Assembly: GCA_031287715.1 (NCBI GenBank)
Contig: JAITSN010000020.1
Span: 1 to 64,000, forward strand
DNA length: 64,000 nucleotides
Reading direction: 5' to 3'
Origin: Mediterranea sp. (in: CFB group bacteria)
Lineage (GTDB): Bacteria > Bacteroidota > Bacteroidia > Bacteroidales > Bacteroidaceae
The position numbers and the translations under genes are program-made. A model generated the notes under the pieces. The model was given only the letters and a program-made list of their open reading frames with translations, had not been told where the DNA came from and made no database searches. This document shows positions 38,646-49,009 of this stretch, one piece after another (position 1 is the stretch's first letter; every line of letters starts with the position of its first letter).

Positions 38646-40970
38646 ATGATTAAAAAAATAGTAATCGGGTTGTGGATATTCCTTGCGGCCGTGGTATTGG
38701 TTACCGCAGGTATTTTTGTTGCCATCTCCAAAGGATGGATCGGTTATATGCCCCTGGTGGAAGAACTTGAAAACCCGTCTTACAAATTCGCGACGGAAAT
38801 TTATTCCGAAGACGGGAAAGTATTAGGCACGTGGTCGCTCGAAAAGGAGAACCGTGTGTACATCGGCTACGACGAATTGTCTCCGCACATCATCCATGCG
38901 TTGATTGCCACGGAAGACATCCGCTTCGCCGAACACTCCGGTATTGACGTGAAAGCGCTGGTGCGCGCGGTGGTCAAACGCGGGCTGCTGATGCAGTCGC
39001 AGGCGGGCGGCGGAAGCACCATTACGCAGCAATTGTCGAAGCTGCTGTTCTCGCCCCGTGCGGAAAGCGTGACCGAACGCGTTTTGCAAAAGTCGATCGA
39101 GTGGGTCATTGCAGTCAAGCTCGAGCGCTACTACACCAAAGAGGAAATACTTTCCCTCTACCTCAACAAGTTTGACTTCCTCAACAATTCGGTGGGAATC
39201 AAAACGGCTTCGTTCACCTACTTCGGCGCCGAGCCTAAGGATTTGAAGATAGAAGAGGCGGCCACGCTCGTGGGGATGTGCAAGAACCCCGCCCTCTACA
39301 ATCCGCTGCGCTTCAACGAGCGGGCAAAGGGCCGAAGGAACGTCGTGCTCCGCCAAATGCTGAAAGCGGATTACATCACGCAGCAGGAGCATGACTCGTT
39401 GAAGAACCTCCCGCTTACGCTGAAATACAACCGGGTGGATCACAAAGAAGGCCCGGCGGCTTACTTGCGCGAATACCTGCGCGGAATCATGACTGCGCAG
39501 AAACCCGAAAAGAAAAACTACCGCGGCTGGCAGCAGCAAAAGTTTTATGAAGACTCTGTGGCGTGGGAAACAAGCCCGCTTTATGGCTGGTGTGCCAAGA
39601 ATAAAAAGAAAGACGGAACCAACTACAGCATCTATACGGATGGGCTGAAGATCTACACAACCGTCAACTCGCGCATGCAACAGTATGCCGAAGAAGCGGT
39701 AACCGAACATCTGGGCGGCCATCTGCAAAGCCGCTTCTTTGCCGAAAAGGCGAAGAAGAAAACAGCCCCGTACTCCTGGCGCCTGCCGCCGGAAAAAGTA
39801 AACGAGATACTGAACCGTTCGATCAAGCAGAGCGACAGGTACCGTTCGATGAAGGCCTCGGGAATCTCCGAAGCTGCCATCAGGAAGGCATTTGATACGC
39901 CGGAACCCATGTCCGTATATACCTGGAACGGAAACAAGGACACGATCATGACGCCGCTGGATTCGATAAAATACTACAAGCATTTCCTGCGTACCGGATT
40001 CATGTCTATGGATCCCGTGACGGGGCACGTGAAGGCATACGTGGGTGGCCCCAACTATACATATTTCCAATATGACATGGCTATGGTCGGCCGCCGGCAG
40101 ATCGGGTCTACGGTGAAGCCGTTTGTGTATGCCCTGGCTATGGAGAACGGCTTTACGCCTTGCGACGAGATACGCAAAATAGAACAAACATTCATCACAG
40201 AAGCCGGCGAGCCGTGGAGTCCGCGAACATCCGACCCGAAGAAACGCTATGGCGAAATGGTTACACTGAAATGGGGATTGGCAAACTCGGACAACTGGAT
40301 CACGGCCAACCTGATGAGCAAGCTCAATCCCTACAGCTTGGTACGGCTGATCCATGATTTCGGGGTGCTGAACCAGCAGATCGAACCGGTGATCTCCCTT
40401 TGCCTCGGCCCCTGCGAGATTTCCGTCGGCGAAATGGTGAGCGCCTATACGGCTTTTTCCAATAAAGGTATCCGTGTGGCCCCGCTGTTTGTTTCGCGGA
40501 TTGAAGACAACGACGGAAATGTGCTGGCAACCTTCACCCCGCAAATGGAAGAAGTGGTCAGCGCGTCGAGCACGTACAAGATGCTGACCATGCTTCGCGC
40601 CGTGATCAACGAAGGTTCGGGCGGACGCATAAGACGCAACTACGGCATCACCGTCGATATGGGCGGCAAGACCGGCACGACGAACTACAATGCCGACGGA
40701 TGGTTTATGGGCTTTACCCCGTCGCTGGTTTCCGGCGTTTGGGTGGGCGGTGAAGAGCCGGACATACACTTCGATACAATGGCCGACGGACAGGGAGCTT
40801 CCATGGCCCTTCCCGTTTGGGGATTGTATATGAAGAAAGTCTTTGCCGATAAAACATTGGGCTACGAGCAGTCGGAAACATTCCAGATACCCGAAGACTT
40901 CCACCCCTGCGGCAACAAAGAAGAAGAGGATAGCCCGACCCAAGGGCTTGACGGCCTGTTCGACCGGTAG
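38646..40970 (+). CDS. Penicillin-binding protein 1A-type transglycosylase/transpeptidase
   Basis: GGSTITQQLSKLLFS, RRQIGSTVKPFVYALAME, GGKTGTTNYNADGWF. Confidence 0.96.
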   Translation: MIKKIVIGLWIFLAAVVLVTAGIFVAISKGWIGYMPLVEELENPSYKFATEIYSEDGKVLGTWSLEKENRVYIGYDELSPHIIHALIATEDIRFAEHSGIDVKALVRAVVKRGLLMQSQAGGGSTITQQLSKLLFSPRAESVTERVLQKSIEWVIAVKLERYYTKEEILSLYLNKFDFLNNSVGIKTASFTYFGAEPKDLKIEEAATLVGMCKNPALYNPLRFNERAKGRRNVVLRQMLKADYITQQEHDSLKNLPLTLKYNRVDHKEGPAAYLREYLRGIMTAQKPEKKNYRGWQQQKFYEDSVAWETSPLYGWCAKNKKKDGTNYSIYTDGLKIYTTVNSRMQQYAEEAVTEHLGGHLQSRFFAEKAKKKTAPYSWRLPPEKVNEILNRSIKQSDRYRSMKASGISEAAIRKAFDTPEPMSVYTWNGNKDTIMTPLDSIKYYKHFLRTGFMSMDPVTGHVKAYVGGPNYTYFQYDMAMVGRRQIGSTVKPFVYALAMENGFTPCDEIRKIEQTFITEAGEPWSPRTSDPKKRYGEMVTLKWGLANSDNWITANLMSKLNPYSLVRLIHDFGVLNQQIEPVISLCLGPCEISVGEMVSAYTAFSNKGIRVAPLFVSRIEDNDGNVLATFTPQMEEVVSASSTYKMLTMLRAVINEGSGGRIRRNYGITVDMGGKTGTTNYNADGWFMGFTPSLVSGVWVGGEEPDIHFDTMADGQGASMALPVWGLYMKKVFADKTLGYEQSETFQIPEDFHPCGNKEEEDSPTQGLDGLFDR

Positions 40971-40991
40971 GATTTAAAAAGAATACAAACT

Positions 40992-41774
40992 ATGAAAGAA
41001 AAGAAAGATCGGCAGGGCGTAACATTTATCGCCGTCATCCCGGCCCGTTACGCCTCAACGCGTTTCCCGGCCAAGCCGCTGGCCATGCTGGGAGGAAAAC
41101 CTGTGATCCGGCGGGTGTACGAACAGGTTTCCGGTGTCTTCGACCAGGTGTATGTGGCTACGGACGATGTGCGCATCCAGGAGGCCGTTTGCGCTTTCGG
41201 CGGTAAGGTTGTGATGACTTCCGCCGACCATACCAGCGGCACCGACCGCTGCTTTGAAGCCTATACGAAAGTGGGCGGAGGCCGCGATGTGGTGGTCAAT
41301 ATACAGGGCGACGAACCCTTTATCCAACCCTCGCAACTGCTGGCCGTAAAGGCATGTTTCGACGACCCCGCCACGCACATCGCCACGCTGGTGAAACCTT
41401 TTACGGCCGATGATCCGTTTGCCGCGCTGGAGAATGTCAATTCCCCCAAGGTTGTGCTCAATAAAAACATGAATGCGCTTTACTTCAGCCGTTCGATCAT
41501 TCCCTACCGGCGGAATGTGGAAAAGAAAGACTGGCTCAAAAGCCATACCTACTACAAACATATCGGGCTGTATGCCTATCGCGCAGAGGTGCTCAAAGAA
41601 ATCACCGCATTGCCTCAATCGCCGCTGGAGTTGTCGGAATCCCTCGAGCAATTGCGCTGGTTGGAAAACGGCTATACCATTAAAGCCGGAATAACCCAGG
41701 TGGAAACCATCGGGATTGATACTCCGGAGGACTTGGCCCGCGCCGAAGAATTTCTAAAGCTGCAATCTTTATAA
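40992..41774 (+). CDS. kdsB: 3-deoxy-manno-octulosonate cytidylyltransferase
   Basis: IPARYASTRFPAKPLAMLGGKPVIRRVYEQ...NIQGDEPFI. Confidence 0.97.
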   Translation: MKEKKDRQGVTFIAVIPARYASTRFPAKPLAMLGGKPVIRRVYEQVSGVFDQVYVATDDVRIQEAVCAFGGKVVMTSADHTSGTDRCFEAYTKVGGGRDVVVNIQGDEPFIQPSQLLAVKACFDDPATHIATLVKPFTADDPFAALENVNSPKVVLNKNMNALYFSRSIIPYRRNVEKKDWLKSHTYYKHIGLYAYRAEVLKEITALPQSPLELSESLEQLRWLENGYTIKAGITQVETIGIDTPEDLARAEEFLKLQSL

Positions 41775-41802
41775 ACCACCGCACAGCGCGCGCTACCCAA
41801 AA

Positions 41803-41849
41803 CAAAACACCCCGGTTTTGAATTTTACTTCAAAACCGGGGTTGTTTTT
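41803..41849. terminator. Bidirectional terminator
   Basis: aaaacaCCCCGGTTTTGaattttacttCAAAACCGGGGttgtttt. Confidence 0.88.
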
Positions 41850-41874
41850 ATACCAAAAGCGCAGGCCTGCCGAA

Positions 41875-42279
41875 TTACTTTCTGACTACCATTTTCCAGA
41901 CGCCGTCTTTCTTGACCATCTCATAGTCTTCATCATCCGTAGTTCCATCGCCATACGTTTGTTTCAGTACCACTTCGGCTTCATTTCCGTCTGCCGATAT
42001 GTCTTCCGAAACAATTTCGATGCGCTTTAGCCCGCCTCTTTTATCAATCTCTTTTTTGCCTTTTTCCCGAAGCAGGGCTGCCAGCATTTCTTTTTGTTCT
42101 TTGACTTGTTCCTCCGTAGTATTTTCGTCAAAGGCAATACCATCTATAAATTTGCCGTATTGGCCATCCGCAATATATTGCGCATATTTCTTGGCGGCTT
42201 CGCCCGGTCCGGCAGAGGAGCAAGCGGCAAAGAGGCCCGGAAGGAGTACCAGCAGACTGAAATAGATCATTTTCTTCAT
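41875..42279 (-). CDS. DUF4878-like lipoprotein
   Basis: Lipobox LFAACSSAGPGEAAKKYAQYIADGQYGKFIDGI. Confidence 0.7.
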   Translation of the reverse strand: MKKMIYFSLLVLLPGLFAACSSAGPGEAAKKYAQYIADGQYGKFIDGIAFDENTTEEQVKEQKEMLAALLREKGKKEIDKRGGLKRIEIVSEDISADGNEAEVVLKQTYGDGTTDDEDYEMVKKDGVWKMVVRK

Positions 42280-42311
42280 AAGTTTCTGTTTTTAAAGTTG
42301 ATATTCATGTT

Positions 42312-42950
42312 TTAGAAATAATAGATCAGATAAAGCAAAGCGTTTTGTTGTATATCGCTGGGAAAAAGGTAATTGCCGCTCATCCCCGGAACACTTATCC
42401 GGCTGATCCTTCCTTCGGGAAGGTCGATGCCTTGCCGCCTGTAAACAAAGTCAATCAGTTCGGTGCAATACATTCGGGAGGTGTCGTTCAGGTTGTATTG
42501 GTGATCAAATAATATTCCGGCACGGTATAACCGGATGGCGGCGCAAGCGGCTCGGCGGCATAGGGTGGGGGAGATGGAGAGCCGCATTACGGCGCCGGTC
42601 GTGGCCCGTTTTTTATGGAAGAACAAGTCCAGCTCTTCCATCTTGATCCGGTCCGGGTTTTCTTCGCCGTCCGGCTCGCCGGGAACGGCATGTACCACCT
42701 TCCACCTGTTGTTTTCTTTCACTACGATACCTGTATGGGAATAACTCCCCGCCTTATCGGCTGCAACGACAGCCCGGCTGACAAGCCCGGTGCCGCGGCG
42801 GAAAACAAGGTCGCCTTCTTGCAGCGACTCCAATGGGAAACCGGCCGGCAGCCCGCCTTCTTTCTTTCTGCATCCTGAGGCCAGGAACAAAAAGAGGATC
42901 AACGTGTACAGCGGGAACTTCATGCGTTGCGATGCCCGGTGTCTTGCCAT
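42312..42950 (-). CDS. YiiX/YebB-like permuted papain-fold (NlpC/P60 superfamily) lipoprotein
   Basis: LQEGDLVFRRGTG...GSYSHTGIVV...MYCTELIDFVYRRQGIDL. Confidence 0.8.
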   Translation of the reverse strand: MARHRASQRMKFPLYTLILFLFLASGCRKKEGGLPAGFPLESLQEGDLVFRRGTGLVSRAVVAADKAGSYSHTGIVVKENNRWKVVHAVPGEPDGEENPDRIKMEELDLFFHKKRATTGAVMRLSISPTLCRRAACAAIRLYRAGILFDHQYNLNDTSRMYCTELIDFVYRRQGIDLPEGRISRISVPGMSGNYLFPSDIQQNALLYLIYYF

Positions 42951-42954
42951 CCGT

Positions 42955-44622
42955 TTAGCCTTTGGCTTCCTGATAGAGGAAGCGCTTGATGCTTTTCTTT
43001 GGCGTTTTCTCGAATTCTTCGGGATATATCTTCATTTTGGATAGCCGGCTGTACGCAGGAAGCATGGTGTTGAGCAATACCCGGTTCTCTTCCATGACGC
43101 CTTCGATGTCTTCCGTTTTCAAGCCATGCGCAAAGGCATCGTCGAAGTCGGGATACACCAGCCCCACCAGCTTGTCGTTTTGTTGCACGACGATGCTTTC
43201 GGCCACGTAGGGCAGGTTGTTCAGTTTGTCTTCGATTTCTTCGGGGTAGATGTTTTGCCCGCTCGCCCCAAGCAGCAGGTTCTTGCTGCGCCCTTTGATG
43301 GTGACATTTCCCTTTTCGTCCATCACCGCGAGGTCGCCGGTATGCAGCCAACCGTCCTCAAGAACGGCGGCGGTGGATTCTTCGTTCTTGTAATAGCCCA
43401 GCATCACGTTAGGCCCTTTGCATACGATCTCGCCGACGATACGGGCCGGATCGGAAGATAATATCTTGACGTCCATGCGCGGCACGGCTTTGCCGCACGA
43501 CCCCGGCTTGAAAGATTTCCAGTCTTCGTAGCAAATGATCGGCCCACATTCGGTCATGCCGTAGCCTACCGTATAAGGAAATTCGATCATCTTCAGGAAA
43601 TGTTCCACATCCTGATTGAACGCGGCCCCCCCAACGATGACCGCGATAAAGTTGCCTCCGAAGGCCTGGATAACTTTTTCGCGTACCGACGCTTTGATCT
43701 TGTCATTAATAATAGGTACTCTCAGCAGTACTTTCATGGTGGGTGTTTGCAGCTTGGGCAGCACATTTTTCTTGATGATCTTCTCTATGATGAGGGGAAC
43801 GGCGATGACCAAGTTCGGTCTTACTTCGGCAAACGCCTGGAAAATGATCTTCGGGCTGGGCGTCCGGGTGAGGAAGAAGATTTGGCAGCCGATAGAAAAC
43901 TCATACAGAAATTCAAACGCGAGACCATACATATGTGCCATAGGAAGGATCGAAACGATCTTATCGCCGGGTTTCAGCGGGAGGACTTCAAAGGCAAAGG
44001 ACACGTTGGACCATAAACTCCGGAAGGGTAGCATCACCCCTTTGGAGAAGCTCGTCGTTCCCGATGTATAGTTGATAACGGCCAGCTCTTCCGCTTCTTC
44101 CTTATGGTAACAGACGTGTTCGGCTCGGAAATTCTTGGGATATTTCTTGCCGAACATCTCGTTGAGGTGTTCCCTGGCGTGCGTCAGCCTTTTGCTTCTT
44201 GAAATCAGAATCGAAAAATCCTGCACAGCCATAATGCCTTCCAGCAACGGCATGGCCGCTTCGTTCAGGTTCTCCCACGCCATCTCTCCCACGAACAGGA
44301 GTTTGGCCTCGGAGTGATTCACGATATTGTGCACATTGTCGGCTTTAAATTCGTGTAAGATCGGAACGGCTACTGCTCCGTAGGTAAGGGTGGCCAGAAA
44401 GGCAACCCCCCAATGCGAACTGTTACGGCCGCATATCGCGATCTTATCGCCTTTCACGATGCCGCTTTCTTCAAAGATAATGTGTATCTTTTCTATTTTC
44501 CGTGCTACATCTTTATATTGAAGCGTAGCTCCGTTGTAATCTGTCAGGGCGTTTAAGTCCCAATTCCTTTTGATGCTGTTTTCGATATAAGCATTGAAAC
44601 GTTGTTCCATTTGTCTGCACAT
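42955..44622 (-). CDS. AMP-binding acyl-CoA synthetase family protein
   Basis: INYTSGTTSFSKGVMLPFRSL, GYGMTECGPI, DGWLHTGDLAVMDEKGNVTIKGRSKNLLL. Confidence 0.93.
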   Translation of the reverse strand: MCRQMEQRFNAYIENSIKRNWDLNALTDYNGATLQYKDVARKIEKIHIIFEESGIVKGDKIAICGRNSSHWGVAFLATLTYGAVAVPILHEFKADNVHNIVNHSEAKLLFVGEMAWENLNEAAMPLLEGIMAVQDFSILISRSKRLTHAREHLNEMFGKKYPKNFRAEHVCYHKEEAEELAVINYTSGTTSFSKGVMLPFRSLWSNVSFAFEVLPLKPGDKIVSILPMAHMYGLAFEFLYEFSIGCQIFFLTRTPSPKIIFQAFAEVRPNLVIAVPLIIEKIIKKNVLPKLQTPTMKVLLRVPIINDKIKASVREKVIQAFGGNFIAVIVGGAAFNQDVEHFLKMIEFPYTVGYGMTECGPIICYEDWKSFKPGSCGKAVPRMDVKILSSDPARIVGEIVCKGPNVMLGYYKNEESTAAVLEDGWLHTGDLAVMDEKGNVTIKGRSKNLLLGASGQNIYPEEIEDKLNNLPYVAESIVVQQNDKLVGLVYPDFDDAFAHGLKTEDIEGVMEENRVLLNTMLPAYSRLSKMKIYPEEFEKTPKKSIKRFLYQEAKG

Positions 44623-44769
44623 TTAATGTTGGCTTGTGCAAATATATGTCTTTATCCGATTCAAGCAAATAATCCATAAGCAAAAATTTAATGCGGCCAA
44701 ATGAAGCATATATATAATGTATCAATATGAAATTTCTTGGCCGCCAAACATTATGCTAAAATGAAAAAC

Positions 44770-45075
44770 TGTCTCAACCCAGTTAACGACACTTAGACGG
44801 CGTATTTGCTCCGTCAATTGAATTTACGGCGCTTAGACGGCGTATTTATCCCGTCAACAAAGTTGATGGCACTTATATTTTGTATTTATCCCGTCAACAG
44901 AGTTGATGACTTTTATATTTTGTATTTGTTCCGTCAACAGAGTTGATGACTTTTATATTTTGTATTTGTGCCGTCAACAGAGTTGATAGCGCTTATATTT
45001 TGTATTTGTCCCGTCAACAGAGTTGATGGCGCTTATACAATAATATTTGTTCCGTCAGATCAACTTACGGGGCTT
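44770..45075. repeat. Tandem array, ~8 units of 40 bp (ccgtcaacagagttgatggcgcttatattttgtatttgt)
   Basis: ccgtcaa at 44811, 44851, 44891, 44931, 44971, 45011; variant units at ~44771 and 45052; hairpin TCAACagaGTTGA in most units. Confidence 0.95.
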
Positions 45076-45201
45076 TTATAAAAATAAATGGTGATAGTAA
45101 ACCTGGTAAATAACAAATAATAAAGTCTATGATGCTTGAATGTAATTTCGATTTGATTTTTATAAAATAAAGTTTATTTTGATAGGGAAATGACGTTTTC
45201 C

Positions 45202-45231
45202 TTTGCAGATTAAAAATAATATTTACCTTTG
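45202..45231 (+). promoter_or_regulatory. Bacteroidetes-type promoter of the leu operon
   Basis: TTTG (45202-45205), 18 bp, TAccTTTG (45224-45231). Confidence 0.7.
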
Positions 45232-45265
45232 CAACGATAAAATAAAAAAGTTAATACTAAGATTA

Positions 45266-45346
45266 ATGGATGTTTTTATAGGTATTCAGTTTTGCGATAT
45301 GATCCTCCTACCGGTAATGCCGGCCGGAGGTGAGTATCGCATATAG
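45266..45346 (+). CDS. Leader peptide of the leu operon (26 aa): MDVFIGIQFCDMILLPVMPAGGEYRI
   Basis: ATG...TAG between promoter and terminator; Ile-Leu-Leu-Pro-Val codons ATC CTC CTA CCG GTA lie in the 5' arm of a hairpin. Confidence 0.75.
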   Translation: MDVFIGIQFCDMILLPVMPAGGEYRI

Positions 45347-45412
45347 CTTTAAGTATAAAGACGTGCAGGATAATGAAGGCCTTTCTCACTTCCAAGTGTG
45401 AAAGGTTTTTTT
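45294..45412 (+). promoter_or_regulatory. Transcription attenuator: hairpin 1:2, alternative antiterminator 2:3, terminator 3:4 plus U-tract
   Basis: 1:2 = TGCGATA..CCTCC..CCGG / CCGG..GGAGG..TATCGCA; 2:3 = GGAGGTGAG (45326-45334) with CTCACTTCC (45385-45393); 3:4 = CCTTTCtCACTTccAAGTGtGAAAGGTTTTTTT (45380-45412). Confidence 0.8.
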
Positions 45413-45453
45413 ATGAGTGAATCGGAATGAGAATATATTAAAACAATAAAGAA

Positions 45454-46950
45454 ATGAGTGACAGATTATTTGTTTTCGATACAACATTGCGCGACGGCGA
45501 ACAGGTGCCAGGCTGCCAATTGAACACAGTAGAGAAGATCCAGGTGGCAAAAGCGCTGGAAGCGCTGGGAGTAGACGTGATCGAGGCTGGTTTTCCCGTG
45601 TCCAGCCCGGGAGATTTCAATTCGGTGATCGAAATATCGAAAGCGGTGACGTGGCCGACGATTTGCGCCCTGACCCGCGCCGTGCAGAAAGACATCGAGG
45701 TGGCGGCCGAAGCGCTGCGGTATGCAAAACGCAAGCGGATCCACACGGGCATCGGTACGTCCGACTCCCACATCAAATATAAGTTCAATTCAAACCGCGA
45801 AGAGATCATCGAACGCGCGGTTGCCGCGGTGAAGTATGCGCGCCGGTTTGTGGACGATGTGGAGTTTTATGCAGAGGATGCAGGGCGTACGGACAACGAA
45901 TACCTGGCAAGGGTGATCGAAGCCGTGATCGGGGCGGGAGCCACCGTTGTGAATATTCCCGATACGACGGGCTATTGCCTGCCGGACGAATATGGCGCGA
46001 AGATCCGGTACTTGGTCGAGCATGTGGGCAATATTGATAAGGCGGTCATCTCTACCCATTGTCATAATGATTTGGGCATGGCGACGGCAAATACGATGAG
46101 TGGCGTGCTGAACGGCGCCCGCCAAGTGGAAGTCACGATCAACGGCATCGGCGAGCGCGCCGGAAACACGGCCCTGGAAGAAGTTGCCATGATCTTGAAA
46201 AGCCACCACGAGATACAAATCGAAACCAACATCAACACACAGAAGATCTATCCGGTGAGCCGCATGGTCTCAAGCCTGATGAACATGCCGGTACAGCCGA
46301 ACAAAGCGATTGTGGGGCGCAATGCTTTCGCACATTCTTCGGGCATCCATCAAGACGGGGTGCTGAAGAATATGCAAACGTATGAGATCATCAACCCGCG
46401 CGACGTGGGCATCGACGACAGCTCGATTGTGCTGACGGCCCGCAGCGGCCGCGCGGCGTTGAAGCACCGCCTTTCCGTTCTGGGCGTGGAGCCATCCATA
46501 GAGAAGCTGGACGAGATCTACGAGCAGTTCCTGCGGCTGGCCGACCGCAAGAAAGACATCAACGATGATGATATTTTGGTGCTGGCAGGAGCCAACCGCA
46601 GCCAGAACCGCAGGGTTAAGATGGAATACCTGCAAGTGACCAGCGGCGTGGGCGTGCGCTCGGTAGCCAGCCTGGGACTGAATATTGCAGGCGAAAAGTT
46701 TGAAGCCGCCGCCGGTGGAAACGGGCCGGTGGATGCCGCGATCAAGGCGCTGAAAAAGATCATCGACCGCCAAATGACCCTGAAAGAGTTTACCATCCAG
46801 GCCATCAGCAAAGGCAGCGACGACGTGGGCAAGGTACACATGCAAGTGGAATATAACGACCAGATGTATTATGGCTTCGGAGCGAATACGGATATTATCG
46901 CCGCCTCGGTGGAAGCCTACATTGATTGTATAAACAAGTTCGTGAAGTGA
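45454..46950 (+). CDS. leuA: 2-isopropylmalate synthase
   Basis: [21 protein letters not shown] plus LeuA allosteric dimerization domain. Confidence 0.96.
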   Translation: MSDRLFVFDTTLRDGEQVPGCQLNTVEKIQVAKALEALGVDVIEAGFPVSSPGDFNSVIEISKAVTWPTICALTRAVQKDIEVAAEALRYAKRKRIHTGIGTSDSHIKYKFNSNREEIIERAVAAVKYARRFVDDVEFYAEDAGRTDNEYLARVIEAVIGAGATVVNIPDTTGYCLPDEYGAKIRYLVEHVGNIDKAVISTHCHNDLGMATANTMSGVLNGARQVEVTINGIGERAGNTALEEVAMILKSHHEIQIETNINTQKIYPVSRMVSSLMNMPVQPNKAIVGRNAFAHSSGIHQDGVLKNMQTYEIINPRDVGIDDSSIVLTARSGRAALKHRLSVLGVEPSIEKLDEIYEQFLRLADRKKDINDDDILVLAGANRSQNRRVKMEYLQVTSGVGVRSVASLGLNIAGEKFEAAAGGNGPVDAAIKALKKIIDRQMTLKEFTIQAISKGSDDVGKVHMQVEYNDQMYYGFGANTDIIAASVEAYIDCINKFVK

Positions 46951-46980
46951 AAGAAAAAATAAACAAAACATTGACTCTTA

Positions 46981-48407
46981 TGACTGAAAAAAATAAGAAT
47001 GGGCAGAATGAACCTCAAACGCTGTTTGATAAAATATGGAACGCCCATATAGTGGCTAAAGTGGAAGACGGACCCACGCAATTGTATATCGACAGGCTTT
47101 ACTGTCATGAAGTAACCACCCCGCAGGCTTTCGCAGGGCTGCGCCGGCGGGGCATCCGATGCCTCCGCCCGGAAAAAATCTATTGCATGCCCGACCATAA
47201 TACGCCGACGCACAACCAGGACAAACCGATCGAAGACCCCATATCCAAAACACAGGTGGATACCCTGGCCCAAAATGCGGCAGACTTCGGCCTGAACCAT
47301 TTCGGGATGATGCACCCCAAGAATGGAATCATCCATGTGGTTGGCCCGGAAAGAGGATTGACCCTGCCGGGGATGACCATTGTGTGCGGCGACTCCCACA
47401 CTTCGACCCACGGAGCAATGGGAGCGGTGGCCTTTGGCATCGGCACCAGCGAGGTGGAGATGGTGATGGCTTCGCAATGTGTTCTCCAGGCCAAGCCGAA
47501 AACCATGCGGATTGCCGTTGAAGGCAAGCCGGGCCGGGGAGTCACAGCCAAAGACATGGCACTTTATATCATAGCCCGGATGACGACCGGCGGCGCCACC
47601 GGATACTTTGTGGAATACGCAGGAGAGGCCGTACGCAACTTATCTATGGAAGGACGCCTGACCCTTTGCAACCTGAGCATCGAGATGGGCGCGCGTGGCG
47701 GAATGATCGCCCCCGATGAGGTGACGGCAGATTACATCAAAGGCCGCGAGTATGCTCCGGCCGGTGCGGACTGGGATAAAGCCGTGGCGTATTGGAAAAC
47801 ATTGAAGACAGACGAAGGCGCGTCGTTCGATGAAGACATCGTCCTACAGGCCAAAGATATTGAGCCGATGATTACCTATGGAACAAACCCGGGCATGGGC
47901 ATGGGGATCACCGGCCGTATCCCCGCAATGGAAAGCGTGCCCGAAACCGGCCGCATCTCCTACGCCAAGTCGTTGGAATATATGGGATTCAAAGCCGGCG
48001 AGTCGTTGATAGGAAAGAAGGTCGACTACGTATTCCTGGGTTCTTGCACCAACGGGCGCATCGAAGACTTCCGCGACTTTGCCGCTTTGGTGAAAGGCAA
48101 AAAGAAAGCGGATGGCCTTGTGGCCTGGCTCGTTCCGGGGTCGTGGATGGTAGACGCCCAAATAAAAGAAGAAGGGCTGGATAAGATTTTGGCGGAAGCC
48201 GGCTTTGAACTTCGCCAGCCGGGCTGCTCGGCTTGTCTGGCTATGAACGACGACAAAATACCTGCGGGGAAATATGCCGTGTCTACCTCAAACAGAAACT
48301 TTGAAGGCAGGCAAGGGCCGGGCGCGCGCACGTTGCTGGCCAGTCCGCCGGTAGCCGCCGCCGCCGCCGTAACAGGAGTTATAACCGACCCGAGAACATT
48401 AAAATAA
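46981..48407 (+). CDS. leuC: 3-isopropylmalate dehydratase large subunit
   Basis: Aconitase-family motifs [27 protein letters not shown]; start [20 protein letters not shown]. Confidence 0.96.
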
Positions 48408-48415
48408 GAATCATC

Positions 48416-49009
48416 ATGAAAGAGAAATTCAACATACTGACATCCACTTGCGTGCCGCTCCCATTGGAGAACATAGATACCGACCAGATCATCCCTGCAC
48501 GCTTCCTGAAAGCTACGACAAAAGAAGGCTTCGGCGACAACCTGTTTCGCGACTGGCGCTACGACAAGCAAGGAAACAAGGTCGGATCCTTCGTTTTGAA
48601 CAATCCGGTTTACGGCGGAAAGATACTTGTTGGCGGCAAGAACTTCGGTTCGGGATCAAGCCGCGAGCACGCCGCCTGGGCCATAGCCGGCCACGGCTTC
48701 CGCGTGGTGGTATCGAGCTTCTTTGCCGATATATTCCGCAACAACGCCCTGAACAACTTTGTGCTTCCGGTGATGGTTAGCGACGCGTTCCTGTCGGAAC
48801 TGTTCGAAACCATCAACAAAAACCCCAAAGCCGAAGTAGAGGTAAACCTCCCCCTACAAACCATAACAAACAGATCAACAGCCGGGAGCGAACGGTTTGA
48901 AATCAACGCCTACAAAAAGCATTGCTTAGAAAACGGGCTGGACGACATCGACTTCCTGCTGACCAACAAAGACAAGATAGAGGCATGGGAAGAAAAAGCG
49001 TTAAAATAG
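48416..49009 (+). CDS. leuD: 3-isopropylmalate dehydratase small subunit
   Basis: NIDTDQIIPARFL; GKNFGSGSSREHAAWA. Confidence 0.96.
   Translation: MKEKFNILTSTCVPLPLENIDTDQIIPARFLKATTKEGFGDNLFRDWRYDKQGNKVGSFVLNNPVYGGKILVGGKNFGSGSSREHAAWAIAGHGFRVVVSSFFADIFRNNALNNFVLPVMVSDAFLSELFETINKNPKAEVEVNLPLQTITNRSTAGSERFEINAYKKHCLENGLDDIDFLLTNKDKIEAWEEKALK

Noticed and set aside
38823-40943. 706-aa minus-strand ORF
   Set aside because: Antisense to a clear PBP1A gene; no recognizable domains; product of high-GC codon usage.
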